64,000 nt of DNA from Hemileia vastatrix (GCA_030280995.1 JASXTE010000004.1:45980673-46044672); one strand, 5' to 3'. Shown: positions 47,464-58,870, counted from the stretch's first letter. Notes: generated from the letters alone by a model not told the origin. A program made the numbers and translations.

Positions 47464-47750
47464 TGTTACAGACTTAGATCCTTGTGTACTTAACTAACAA
47501 CTATATCTACCTGGAGACATGTCATCACTGGTTCCTCCGGTTCTATCTGGATTCTAGCTGATGCCGTGTCAACAGGTAAAGTAATACATATACGGTTCTA
47601 TCCGGATTCTAGCTGATGCCATGTCAACAATTTTATTGTGCCAGTACCCAAATCCACGGGTAAACAATCATGCCTGTTCCACTCTCCAGTAGGAATAAAG
47701 TTATATTACTAAGTAGAACTAACCTATTGTTCCAGTACCCAAATCCGCAG
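47464..47750. repeat. Split LTR, left part (rest at 60704-60825)
   Basis: Starts TGTTACAG, directly after a G-run (AAAGTGGGGGGGA). It has a ~60-bp tandem repeat: CCAGTACCCAAATCCACGGG .. CTCTCCAGTAGGAATAA, then a second copy cut at CCAGTACCCAAATCCGCAG. The missing half of that second copy (ACGGGTATTCAATATTACCT .. CTCTCCGGTAGGAATGAGG) is on the far side of Gypsy-2. So Gypsy-2 inserted inside the second tandem copy, and the two parts form one ~409-bp LTR with ends TGTTAC..TATAACA. Confidence 0.7.
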
Positions 47751-48824
47751 TGTGGTCTTCCAACATTGGCAGGGGCCTTTGCTGTGCGGTCTGGTGCTGT
47801 TTGTGCATGTCTTAATTGACATTGTTTGAAGAATTGGGTATTTTTCTGGTTTTATTCCGTGGATATTGGGTCTGCAGGTATGTGGGTACTATCATTGGAT
47901 AGCCCCAGTTTTTCTCTATATTTTATGTCTTGTAGACATTTTTCATATTCTAAGTTTTAAGGGGTCATTTCCTCATTTTTCATTTATAAAAGATAGCTGT
48001 TTAATTTTGTTTTTTGTGTTTTACAGGCTAACCTTAAGTCTTAGGGTTAAGTGCTTAGTACCATTGGATAGAGCTAATTTTTCTCTATATTTCATGTCTC
48101 AATGTTGTTATAGTGAAATTCCGTGTTTTAAAGGTTTTAGTAGTTGTAGCTAATTTTTCTAAGTAGATTAGTTGTTTTTATTGGTTTTCTGGCTTCAGGG
48201 AGGCCGGGCCGCTTCAGGCGGCACCTCCAACATTGGGCAGCCCACCTGCCTCTGTTTTAGAAGGTTGGGGAGCACTTCAGGAGGGTTTTTTATTCAATTT
48301 GGTGGGTGCGCATGGGCTCTTAGATAGTGGTCTGTGTGTACATAGTGAATAAGACAGTTTGGGGCAACTTTAATTATCATACAACCATCCGGAGGTGATA
48401 TCCTTGTTCCTCACTCAGTTTTCACTGTTTTTCTGGCCACAATTTGGCTGTGTTTGTTGCAAGTGAGTTCTTCTTTTAACTTAACTTTGGCAACTTTTTT
48501 CTCTGTTATAGTCTTGCAAGCTATAGCAAGTATTATTGCTGTCTCTGGTGTGGATTTGCAGACTACATCAAGTATCTTTGCTGTCTCTGGTGTGGACATT
48601 GTTCTACATTTCAGTTCTTTGGTCTGGTAGTCTGTCTGGTGACTACTTTCTTGGCTCATCAAGCAGTAAAGTGTGTTGAAAAGGGGCTTTAGCAAAACAG
48701 GAACCAACTTACTTTAGCAAGTAAATCTCACTCTATTTTTCTAAAGGGACTGGGGATTTTCTCTCTGGTTTTTCTCCAACTCCCTTGGTAAAGGCCTATT
48801 GCTAGTACTATAGGATTGTCTACA
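47751..48824 (+). repeat. Gypsy-2 5' LTR
   Basis: 1074 bp, TGTGGTCTTCCAAC at the start to GATTGTCTACA at the end. A GC-rich 35-bp segment near 48200-48250 (GCCGGGCCGCTTCAGGCGGC) stands out from the AT-rich rest. Confidence 0.92.
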
Positions 48825-48828
48825 TTTC

Positions 48829-48845
48829 TGGCGCCCAACATGGGG
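48829..48845 (+). other. Gypsy-2 primer binding site
   Basis: TGGCGCCCAACATGGGG, four bases after the LTR. It differs by one base from the lysine-tRNA (Lys1,2 type) PBS. Confidence 0.75.
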
Positions 48846-48915
48846 TAGAACTTGCTAGTTCTTTGGAATCTCTGTTTTCTTTGGTTGGCTCTTTTTGGTG
48901 TTTTGGACTGGAAGA

Positions 48916-51296
48916 ATGGCTTCTGGTTCTGCTATTCCTGTGGTGACTGTTTGTGGTGGGGATGGTCCTCCTGCTGTGATGGTCAAGGAGTGTGTAAGGA
49001 TTAAAACTTGGGATGGTACCAAGTTTAATGGGGAGGATGTCAAGTGGTTTCTAGAGAAGTATGAAACTGCTGCTGGAGTGGATGGTACTTCCTACCTGGA
49101 CATGGTAAAGCAGATTATCTTCTTCAATGGTGATAGGTCAGTGGAGAAGGAGATTGTGGCCATGTCTAACTACAAGAAGAGGGATTGGAAATTGTTGTGT
49201 AGGGAGATGGTGGATAGATGGGGTGTCAGGTTCACTATAGTGGATCTGAACAAGGTTTTCAGTGAATGGAAATCTTATGGTGTTGTTGGTAACTTGCATA
49301 GTTACAGGAAGTTTCTGCTACAGTTTGATCCTGTGGTGGAATATTTGGTGGAAGTGGAGGAGCTGGCACATGAAAATGCTGCCAAGGATGTTTTTTGGTC
49401 TGCCCTGGCTAGAGATGTCAAGATGGATGTGTTGAAGAAGTTGTCAAGGAACGACTTGATGAAGACTCTTTCTAATGGGGACCAGAAGTTGACTGCCTTG
49501 GATAAGGTGAAGGAGGCTGTTGAGGCCCATTTAAAGGTATTGGCTGTGGACACCTATCAGGAGGGGTGTGCCAAATATGTCAGCAAAGTCAGTGAGGCTT
49601 TGGCTGAAGAGGAAGTTAGGGAGAAGAAGGAGGAGAAGAATTTGTTGCAGGTTCCCAAACAGGAGAAGGACCCAATGGTAGAGCAGTTGGCTGATCTTAC
49701 AAAGCAGCTGCATATTTTTGTTCAGGAGGCTAAGAGGGTCAATAAGGCACCTTCTCAGCCTAGAGATTTTGATAGGAGGGCTGGTAGGAAGGATCCTTGG
49801 GTCTGCTCTTATTGCAGCAGGAGGGGGAAAAGGTCCAATTAGTGTTGGGCATTGAACAGGGATGTGTCTGAAGGAAAGGTGGAATTTGATGACAGGGTTT
49901 TTAAGTTCCCAGATGGTTCTTTTGTTAAGCCCAGTGAGGGGCAGGCTCCTGTTGATTTGGTCAGGAGAAGGGGAGGTCTCAATCAAAGGAGGCCAAGGTT
50001 TGAGGAGATTCCTGATCAATGAAGGTCTTCTGGTAAGGCGGATGAGGATAGCAAGGGAAAAGGGAAGGAGGTCAATAAGGTCTCTTTTTCTACTTCCTTT
50101 GGTGGTTTGGAGTTGTATTCTTGTGGTGCACAGTCAAGTGGTGAATGCTTGGCTGGTGTTTATGATGTGGAAGAATTGAAGGTGGGAAGGCCTAAGAGCA
50201 GTTCTCAGGCCCAACCAAAGCCAAATGTTTCAAAGGTGGATCCTAAGCTGAGTGCATCTAGGAAGAGGTACAGCAAAGATGAGCTGTGCAATATGCAGAA
50301 GGGTATGGCTGATATGGGCCCCCCTGGTTTTGGCGCATTGGACATGAATGGTGAGCCAATGCCAATGGAGGTGGATTCTGACTCTGAGGAGGATGTTCCT
50401 TTGGCTTCATTGCCAAAGCCTGCTGGAGTTAGAGGTTCTGGTGAGGGATCTGGTTTGGTTCCTGTTAATGGTAAATCTGTTGGTGTGCTGGTCCTCAAGA
50501 ATCTTCTAGGACCAAGGTGGTGAAGCAAAGAGCTCACTTTGAGAGGCCAGTAGTTTCTGGTCAAGTTAATGTTATGGACTCTGTCCTGGAAAGGATGAAT
50601 CAGGGTCATGTTTCCCTATCTTATGGGGAATTGTATGCTATCAGTCCAGGTTTGTCTGATAGGTAGAAAAAGTTGTTGACCAGGAGAAGAGTTTCTTCTG
50701 GTGAGGTAGAATACATTTGTGGTTCGGCTGAAAAGTTTGGTGAGGGGTTGGAAACTCATTTTTTTGCTCCTCTGGGATATGTCAATGTCACTCTGAATGG
50801 CAGGGAGGCAAGGGCATTGGTGGATTCAGGTTCTCAGATAAACCTGATTTCTTTGTTTGAGGCAACTCATTTGGGCCTCCCCATCAAAACTGGTATTGGT
50901 GGGAATTTGAGAAGGATTGGTGGTCATGTCACTGAATTGGTTGGAACTTCAGAGTTTGTGAAGTTAGATGTTGGCAGAGCCTCAGGTAAGGTTCATTTTT
51001 ACATTGATAAAGGTAATGTAAAAGCAGTTTTGGGTGGGCCATTCTTGATGGATTTTCAGACAAGAATCGGTTATCAATTTGATTTGGGAATCAGTTTGGA
51101 GTTGACTGGTGAAGATGAAAGGAGACTTCAAATGAGGTTATCATCCCCTGGAGAGGATGGTTGGGAGACCAGGCCTGGTTTATCTTCAATGTGCCAGTGC
51201 ATGGACTGCTGCAGAAGAAGGAAGGAAGTGGGTGCTGCCTCTGGTTTTTTGGAGTGCGGCTCATGCTCTATTGAGAGTCTGTCTTTTTTAGAGTAA
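48916..51296 (+). pseudogene. Gypsy-2 gag and aspartic protease, broken
   Basis: ATG at 48916 (MASGSAIPVV). Capsid-like helical region, Lys/Glu-rich coiled coil around residues 230-260, then the zinc knuckle. The knuckle is damaged: CSYCSRRGKRSN with Lys for His, then TAG at 49840-49842 in place of Tyr before the last Cys. More lesions are a TGA near 50020, a frameshift near 50475-50520, and TAG near 50665 (Gln in Gypsy-1). The protease follows in 50673-51296 with ALVDSGSQINLIS and the flap-side VLGGPFLMDFQ. The frame stops at TAA 51294-51296, and the next ORF's ATG (51296-51298) overlaps it as TAATG. That arrangement suits reinitiation for making the pol product. Confidence 0.88.
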
Positions 51297-52285
51297 TGAG
51301 GGCTGATCACCCTAGTTCTACAACCTCTCCCCAAGATGAGGAAATCACAGGTTGCAGTAGGTCAGCTCCCTTGGAGATATACCAAGTGGATTTCCAACTT
51401 TCTCTTTTTAATGTTTCTCTTCTCTGCAAGTATTCATCAAGTTTTTTATCAAGTCTTTTTTCTCTCTCAAGATTCTTAATTATTATTAATTCAAGCACAA
51501 GGAAGAATATTGGTTATATATCTTTATTGAAAGATATGCGGAAATGTTTTGGGGCGGTGAGATTGGGGTCTAAAAGTAAGTCCTCCCAATTGTGCACCGC
51601 TAGGGTTTCTTCTACACCTTTCAAAAACATTACCTGGGCCACACCTGTGAGCATTGGGGAAACCCCTGGTTATTTTTGTAGGTCAGAAGAAAACTCAAGA
51701 AAAGAAGATAAAAATTTCAAGATAATTCAAGAAAATCAAGAAAAAAATATGAAGATAATAAAGAAAGAAGATGCAAAATATTTTTGTGAAGATTGTCAAG
51801 ATCTATTTTTGGGCCTCCAGCATGAGGTTAAACTGCAAAATTTTAGAAGAGTTGATTCTGAAGATGAATCAAGATTTGAAGATTTGGAAGACGGAAGTGA
51901 GGATGAAGATTTGGTATTGCAGAAAAGTTTTGAAGTGGTGAGATTGGGGTGTAAGAGTAAGTCCTCCCAATTGTGCACCGCTAGGGTTTCTTCTACACCT
52001 TTCAAAAACATTACCTTGGCCACACATGTGAACAATGGGGAAACCCTTGGTTTTTGTTCCAGGTCTGGTGGTGAAGAATTCCTGAAGATCCCTCAAGTTG
52101 AAGGTGGAGCGGCAAATTATAAGAAGGTAGCGCAGAAAATTAGGCCTGTCAATGAGCCTATGCCTGTGGGTTTGAATCAGCCCTTGAAGAGACCTCCTTT
52201 GTCAAGAGATCCGTATTGTACTCCTTTGGTGAAGAGTCCTCCAGAATTTGTAGAGACAGCTAGGGTGACCGTGGAAAGGTTGTAA
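51296..52285 (+). CDS. Gypsy-2 second ORF, N-terminal domain with internal duplication
   Basis: 330 codons starting in the TAATG overlap. A module with VRLGSKSKSSQLCTARVSST followed by PFKNIT occurs twice (51555-51660 and 51930-52040); the DNA is nearly identical over ~130 bp. Between the copies lies a Lys/Glu-rich, then acidic linker. Gypsy-1 has the same pair, so the duplication predates both copies. The frame ends in TAA at 52283-52285 but continues in phase into the reverse transcriptase; the stop is probably a mutation. The role of this domain is unknown to me. Confidence 0.65.
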   Translation: MRADHPSSTTSPQDEEITGCSRSAPLEIYQVDFQLSLFNVSLLCKYSSSFLSSLFSLSRFLIIINSSTRKNIGYISLLKDMRKCFGAVRLGSKSKSSQLCTARVSSTPFKNITWATPVSIGETPGYFCRSEENSRKEDKNFKIIQENQEKNMKIIKKEDAKYFCEDCQDLFLGLQHEVKLQNFRRVDSEDESRFEDLEDGSEDEDLVLQKSFEVVRLGCKSKSSQLCTARVSSTPFKNITLATHVNNGETLGFCSRSGGEEFLKIPQVEGGAANYKKVAQKIRPVNEPMPVGLNQPLKRPPLSRDPYCTPLVKSPPEFVETARVTVERL

Positions 52286-53579
52286 GTTGTTAATTTTGTT
52301 CCTGATGGGTGGTTGTTTGAAGAAGAAAAGAAGTTGTTTTTGCACGTTATTTTGCTAAGGAAAAAAGCTGTGGTGTTTGTTGAGGAGGAAAGGGGTGTAT
52401 TGAAGCACTCTTATGGGGAACCTTACTTGATTCCTGTGGTTTGTCATGAACCTTGGCAAATCAAACCTATTCCAATTCCAGTCGCTATTAGAGAGGATTT
52501 TGTGGAGATTGTTAGGGAAAGAGTCAGGACTGGGTTATATGAACAATTGACATCCAGCTACTCAAGTGCGGTATTCTGCGTAAAAAAGCAGAATGGGAAG
52601 TTGAGGGTGGTTCATGATCTTAGAGCCTTGAATAGAGTCACTATCAAGGACGCTGGTATGCCACCAAGTGCATAGGATTTTGTTGAAGCTTTTGCTGGAA
52701 GGGTGTGTTATGGTTTGGGTGATATTATGGGTGGTTATGAAGAGAGGGAACTTCATACGGATTCAAGGCCTCTAACAACTTTTGAGACTCCTTTGGGAAG
52801 ATTTCAACTCACTAGGTTGCCTCAAGGAGCAACTAATTCAGTGGCGGTATATCAAGCACAGATGGCTTGGATTTTGCAGGATGAGGTTCCTACTCATGCT
52901 GGTATTTTTATTGATTATGGTGGAATTAAAGGACCATCCACTGATTATAGTAATGAGGCGTTAGCAGAGAACCCTGGCATAAGGATGTTTGTTTGGGAAT
53001 ATGCAATTACTCTAGAGAGAGTGTTGGTTAGGAATGAAGAGGCTGGTTTGACCATTTCAGGGTCAAACTTCTGTTGTTGTGTTCCTGCTTTGGAAATTCT
53101 GGGTCATGTGGTATGTAAAGAGGGAAGGATTATGGCAAAGAAGAAGATTAATAAAATTCAGTCATGGCCAAGGCCTAAAAATACTACTGAAGTCAGGGGA
53201 TTTTTGGGTGTGTGTGTATATGTCAGGATTTTCATTAAGGATTTTTCTTTGTTGGCCTCACCTTTTAAGGAGGTTAACCAGGAAATATGCAGATTGGGAA
53301 TGGACTGAAGAGTGTGAAGAGGCTTTTCAGAAGTTGAAAAAGGTTGTTGGTGAAGATATTGTTCTTCACAAGTTGGATTATGGTGTTGGTGCTGGAAAAA
53401 TTTATCTGGTGGTGGACTCAAGTTATATTGCTGCTGGTGCTGTTTTGTCTCACAAAGATAAAACTGGGAGGGTCAGGCCAGTAAGATATGAGTCTGTGGT
53501 GTTTTATGAGGTGGAATCTAGGTATTCTCAACCTAAGTTGTAATTGTGTGGTGTAGCCAAAATTTTAAAGTAGCTACAG
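52286..53579 (+). pseudogene. Gypsy-2 reverse transcriptase and RNase H, broken
   Basis: RT begins around 52440 (PIPIPVAIREDF, then SSYSSAVFCVKK, LRVVHDLRALNRVT). Stop TAG at 52673-52675, then DIMGGYEERELH, TPLGRFQLTRLPQGATNS and the catalytic box FIDYGG, where the family has a second Asp (YxDD): Tyr replaces it. The connection (KKINKIQSWPRPKNTTEVRG) is good. A frameshift occurs near 53265-53285, then RNase H (LVVDSSYIAAGAVLSH) to YSQPKL with TAA at 53541-53543 in place of a likely Glu, and a further TAG near 53571. Enzymatically dead. Confidence 0.88.
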
Positions 53580-55397
53580 TTGGTTTTGTGGGGGCAGCAT
53601 TTTGAGCTGCAGGTGAATGCCAAATATTTGGTTCAGATGATCAATACACCTAGTCTTCCAAATGCTCCAATGACTAGGTGGGTGAAATTTATTCAACATT
53701 TTTCTTTTGACCTGGTACCTAAACCAGGTAAAACTTTTACTATGCCTGATGGATTATCAAGGAGGCCACCTACAGATGAAGATTCTGAGGCTGAAGAGTT
53801 TGATGAAGATGTTCCAGTGATTAGGGCCAGCACAAAGGGTGCTGAAAATTTTTCTGACCACCCCCAAGAGGCTAAACTGGCTGGATCTGATCATTATTCT
53901 GGTGATCAGGATGTTTTTGTTGTTTGGGACAACTCAAAATTGGAAAAGGGTGTTTTTGTTAGTGAACTGGATTCTCACAACGTTCAGTGGAAAGAGAAGG
54001 ATGTGCCAAAATTTAAGGATTGGTGTTCTGGTTGGGATGCTCAATTGGCTCATGTTTACACTGGTGATTTTGATGACAGAATTGTACCCTTGGATGTTGT
54101 TTGGTTGGATTTTGAAGATGAGACCTGGGGTCAGTCTGGGTTTTATTTTATTTTGGTGGAATATCTGTTGACCTTGGAGAGGCCAGATAGTTGTGATGAT
54201 GATACTTGGTTAGAAATCAAGAAGAAGAGTCCTGGATATTATGTGTCAGGAAGAAGGTTGATGAGGAGAAGGCATCCTAATCCTCAAGTGGTGGTGACTC
54301 AGAAGAAGGGTCAAGAACTTGTGTTGAAGTCTTTGCATGAAGACCTTGGTCATAGAGGCTTTGGGGAGACTTATAGAAGAGTAGCAGACAGATTTTGGTG
54401 GCCAGGTATGAAGTTGGCTGTGCAGGGTTGGGTTCAATCTTGTGAAGAATGTCAAAGAAGAAGTCCCTTGAAACCTAAAGAGGTGGGCCATGCTACTGGT
54501 GAATCAAATGTTTTTGGAAGGGTCAGTCTGGATGCTGTCAATATTAAAGAGGGCAGGTATAAATACTTGATTGTTGCTAGGGATGATTTGTCTGGTTGGG
54601 TTGAGGCAGTGCCTCTGGTTAATTTGACTGCCAAGAATGTGGCAGAGTTTTTGAAGAAGGAGTGGATTTATAGGTATGGGTTGATGAAGTTGGTGACTGT
54701 TGATGGCGGGCCAGAGTTTGGTGCCGAATTTAAAGAAGCTGTGGCTAGTGTTGGCTCTAAAGTTAGAGTGGCTACACCTTATTATCCTGAAGCTGAAGGC
54801 ATGGTTGAAAGAGGCCATCAAGTTATCAAAAATGCTTTGGTGAAGATGTGTGGAGATAGTGCTGAAAAGTGGAGGCATTATTTACCCTTGGTGTTATTTG
54901 CTGATAGGGTCACTGTGAAGAGGACAACTGGCTATTCTCCTTATGAGTTAATTTTTGGTCAGAAAGCTGTTCTACCAGTGGAATTGGAAGCTGTCTCTTA
55001 TCTTGGAATTGATTGGGATGACGTGCACTCAAAAGAAGATTTGCTCTGTGCCAGGATGCAACAGTTGAAATGTAGAGATGAATGTCAAGAGAAGGCATAC
55101 GCTAGAATGATGAAGATTAGGAATCAATCAGTCAGGTACTGGGACAAGAATTTGGCTCATAGACTCAGGAATCCCTTGAAACCTGGTTGTTTCGTTTTGG
55201 TGTAGAATAGAAGTTTGGAGAGTCAGTGGGGGAAAATGTTTGCTGAAAGATGGAATGGATCTTAAAGAGTCAGATCTCAGGCGTCTGCAGGTTCTTATGT
55301 TTTGGAAGAGTTGGATGGTCCAGTCTTGAAAAAGAGAGTGGCTTAAGACCAGGTGAACAAGGTTTATCCCAGAGGCACTATGCATGAAGAAGATTAA
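53580..55397 (+). pseudogene. Gypsy-2 RNase H end and integrase, nearly intact
   Basis: A 541-codon open stretch (to 55205). First the RNase H/connection tail (KPGKTFTMPDGLSRR), then an acidic linker of ~150 residues, and integrase. Zinc-binding HHCC: H and H in LHEDLGHRG (about residue 250) and CEEC (about 287). Catalytic triad: Asp in VSLDAVNI (about 318), Asp in VTVDGGPEF (about 375), Glu in EGMVERGH (about 409). All three acidic residues are present. The frame is cut by TAG at 55203-55205 and stops near 55263 and 55344; the natural end is TAA 55395-55397. No chromodomain is visible in the remaining C-terminus. Inserts the cDNA into the genome. Confidence 0.88.
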
Positions 55398-56643
55398 CTC
55401 CACAATGAGGATAAACTATGGAACATTTTTTATGTTTTGGAATTTATTTATGGTGTTGCAGAGCAACTTTTGTGTTGGAAACTTTTTGTTAGAAGGTAAC
55501 CATGGGTGGGGCTTCTATATTTGATCTTGGCAAGTGTAGGGGTAACTGATGGGCTGCCTGCTCTGTAGAACAGTTACCCCAGATTGTCTGTTTCCAACTC
55601 TTTCTCTTTATTTGGTTGAACCCTAGTATTAGTTTCTTTTAACAGGTTTCATTCCTCTATGACTTTAAACTGGAATTTCCTTTGGTTTTCATGTGCTGGT
55701 CTCTTCGCTCCTATTGGTTTTGGTTTTTTGTGTTGGATGTTGTGTTTTTGTTAGAATGTACCCAGGGGGGCTTCTAGATTTTATTTTGGCAAGTGTGGGG
55801 GTAACTGATGAGCTGGTTGCTCTGTAGAACAGTTACCCCAGAATGTCCGTCTCAAGTCTTTTGTTTTTCCTAGTTGAATTCTAGTTCTTTTGTTTATTAT
55901 TCAGGTTTCAAGTCTACTATGACTTTAAACTGGTTTGGGACTGGCTTCTTTATCTCAGGTGCTTTTGGATTGGTGGTGGATCACTGGTGGTATCCCATCA
56001 TTTTTACTTATTGGAGGGAGCCCACCCAGTGATCATTTCTATGGACCAGGCTATCTCTTATTGGACCATCTATGGAGCTGGGATTTATTGATTTTGTAGT
56101 TATGTTTCTAATAGATAGTAGTTTTAAATTATTTTCTTTTTTTCTCTTTTTTTTCTTTTAATTTTTATGGGGGTTGTTTAAAATTATAAAATCAAAAATA
56201 TAGGGTGTTACCACATCAGGGTCACCTGGAGGTGGGCAAGCATTGGTGGGAAAAGGCTCATCAATTGGCCAGGCAATGCTATTTTCTTTTTTTTATTTAT
56301 TATTTATTTCATTTGTTTCTATGTTTCATTATTTTTATTATCTTCTGAATTTCTAATTTTTTTTTGTTTTCTGTTAATCATTTAAAATATTTAATTGTGT
56401 ATCCACATCAAGGTGCACTTGGATGTGGGTAAGGTATCAGGGGATCAACTCATCAATTGGCTGGGGGATACCATTTGTATTATTTTTTATATTATATTTG
56501 ATTTCATTTATTTTATTTCATTTTATTTATTTATTTTTTAATTTTAGTATATAAGTAGATACAAAATAAAATAAAAAAATTCTGAAATTATTTTTATTAA
56601 TTGTTTTATATTATTTTAATGTTTCTAATCTTTTTGCAGGAGA
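55398..56643 (+). other. Gypsy-2 3' non-coding region, first part, with repeats
   Basis: Two ~85-bp segments containing GGGGTAACTGATG then CTCTGTAGAACAGTTACCCC lie near 55490-55580 and 55735-55850; a third, decayed copy is at 58620-58705. Two ~75-bp segments near 56215-56285 and 56402-56472 share CACATCAGGGT/CACATCAAGGT and CTCATCAATTGGC. None is coding. Confidence 0.7.
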
Positions 56644-58196
56644 TCATTGTCTGGATGATGAAGCTTCTGGAGGTTGGTCCGTATTGTGATGTTGTTTTTG
56701 TTTTTTGTTGGGATTGTGGGAAGCACTGTGTTCTTTGAAGTGCATCCTTCTGGAGAGATTATATGGATTGTAATGGTCAGGAATTGGATTAGAGGGAAGT
56801 TCAGAGGAGGAAGAAGAAGAGGCAGGAATGGAGTACTGGAGGGTGTGCTTAATGATCCTAGAAATTTTCCAGTGGTTGTCCAACAGGTGCTTTCTCAGGG
56901 ATTTTTCAAAGTCATTCAAAGGTCCATGGAGGGCAAAGGCTTTTAGCATGTTTGAACACATGGTGCTTAGGTGTTTCTTTATGTCTCCATAATCTAGGGT
57001 CAAAGAAGTTTCACAAGGTTGGCCAACTCCGATAGTAGATTCAGGAGGAGGGGTGCCAACTAGACAAGAAGAATTGGATCAGTAATTAGTTTTTTTGAAG
57101 AAATGGGATTAATTAATTTGGTACTTACAGATTGGAAGCTCATCAAATTTGTAAGCAGCCTGAATTTGGATCTCTGAAGATTTTGGAATGGTCATAGTGC
57201 ATGGATCAACCAGGGAAAGATATGGATTCTCTTGGTCTTCCTCTGAAAGATTTTGAGAAGGTGAACTAGGAGGCTGATGTTCCTGGGGCCTAGTTGGAGC
57301 AGTGGGATTGTTGTTGTTGTTGTGGTTGTTATTTCTGTTGGATTAAGCTGGAGGAGGTGCTGGTGATGGAGTACCAGGGTTGTTAAAAGACGGAGCAGGA
57401 GAGGGTGATTTGGAAGCAGATTGATCTCTTCTGGATGGAGCTTTTGAGGGAATGGAACTGTCAGAAGAATAGTTGGCTGACAGAGGAGAGGTGTAGTTTC
57501 ATTGTCTTAGCTGGGTACGAAGTTGTTGCTTGGGTGGAGTGTTGGGTGCTCTGGTTTCTTCTTGGGGTCCTCTGGCAGGTCTCCTAGAAGTTTGGGAATA
57601 TTTGGAGTTTTTGGACCTAGGAAGGGTTGGCTGCATTGCTCTGGGAGCATTGGGAGGTGATTGCATAGAGTTGTATTTGTTTATTGATTGAATTTGGCTG
57701 TTTTCCAGTTGTTTTTGGAGGTTTTGAGCCTGATTTTCACTGTCTAGTGAGGCAGGCGGGCTGCCTTGACGCAGTCTAGAGGCCTGGGAGCTGATCTTGA
57801 AGCTTTTGGAGCTAATTTGGCAGAGATAAAAGCAGTTTCTTGGGAAGCTAAGGCTGGTCTTTTGGGAAGAGTTCTGGAAGCTGAGCTTCTGGATCTTCTG
57901 GAAGGTGCTGAAGATAAAGAGGAAGAGGAAGGACCAAGCTCTGGGGATCTGGTAGGGGATCTGGAGATGTATTTATGAGAAGGTGAAGGAGGAGGAATAG
58001 GGTAGTTAGAATCTCTGTCACATTTTTTCTTTTTGGAGTAGCAGGAATCACAAGCCCTGTTGTAGAATTTGGCTTCAGGAGTTGGAAGAGTTAATGTGCA
58101 AGGTCTGCACATGTGGATGCACTTTTTGCAGGCATAGTCCTTGGGAGCAGTGAAGCAAGGAAGAGTAGAAGGGTTAAAATCAGGAGATCCAGCCAT
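56644..58196 (-). pseudogene. Spliced antisense gene in the Gypsy-2 3' region (Cys-rich protein)
   Basis: ATG at 58194-58196. The first segment (to 57744) has CKKCIHMCRPC, then ACDSCYSKKKKCD: the C-x2-C-x6-C spacing of fungal Zn(II)2Cys6 clusters with a basic loop. A long Ser/Pro/Arg-rich region follows. Reading continues, after frame changes near 57770, through a Gln-rich coiled-coil-like part to a good intron (57060-57128, GTAAGT..CTAG, 69 bp). The last exon to 56644 is a helical segment (TLDYGDIKKHLSTMCSNMLK, LRKHLLDNHWKISRIIK) followed by a Ser/His/Gln-rich tail. At least one frameshift and stops (near 57493 and 57343) make this copy broken. Its splice signals and codon pattern show that this strand was once coding. 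The function is not known; DNA or RNA binding is suggested only by the Cys motif. Confidence 0.6.
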
Positions 58197-58339
58197 GATC
58201 TGTGGTGAGATAAGATGATTGAAAGGGATAGGAGGAGATTTTTTGTCAGTGATGGGTAGATGATGAAGTAAAGGTAGAAGTTCAGCAGGTTGGCTTTATA
58301 GGTGATCTGTATGAAATGTGCTGCGTCTATTTAATGCGA

Positions 58340-58870
58340 AATTCCGCTACTCCATCAAGACTCTAAACTGAAAAATCAATGGTTCAAGATCAGTCCATCA
58401 AGACTTTATACTGAAATCTGGGTTCTGTTAGTCCTCCAAGACTTTAAACTGGCTGGTTTCAATATTTTATCAATATTAGTCCGTCAAGACTTTAAACTGA
58501 ACACTGTGTTAGTCCCCCAAGACTTTAAACTGAGGATTTTTTGATGTTTTAGTCTCCCAAGACTATAAACTGAGGAAGGAGTTTTTGTTGTTGGAGTTGG
58601 TTTTGAAAGATTGGTGGAGGGTATCCACAGGGGGAGCCTCCAAATTTAGCAAAGGCAAGTTTGGGGGTAATTGATGGGCTGGCAGCTCTATTCACAATTA
58701 CCACAGAATGTTAGTTTTTTCTCTGTGTCTTAATGTGGTTGATCTCTGGTTCTGGGTTTAACATTTAGGTTTTTTAGTCCCCCAAGACTTTAAACTGAGG
58801 GTTTTTGAGTCCCCCAAGACTATAAAATGAGGATGGTCCCCCAAGACTTAAAACTGAGGGTTGTTTTGTT
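58340..58870 (+). repeat. Tandem 23-bp motif GTCCCCCAAGACTTTAAACT
   Basis: Nine copies with small changes start near 58345, 58395, 58431, 58480, 58513, 58550, 58770, 58808 and 58836. Most end in AAACTGA. Degenerate copies (TATGACTTTAAACTGG) occur at 55655 and 55916. They lie between the two antisense ORFs, in the segment that would be the promoter/leader of the ORF starting at 58196. Confidence 0.85.

Noticed and set aside
47866..48153. ORFs in the Gypsy LTRs (also 59691-60011 and 44024-44275)
   Set aside because: They lie fully inside LTRs and have no recognisable domain; probably chance openness in a repeated sequence.
57405..57587. Plus-strand ORFs opposite the antisense genes (also 56674-56946, 57766-57978)
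   Set aside because: The intron and Cys motifs support the minus strand; the plus-strand frames are shadows.
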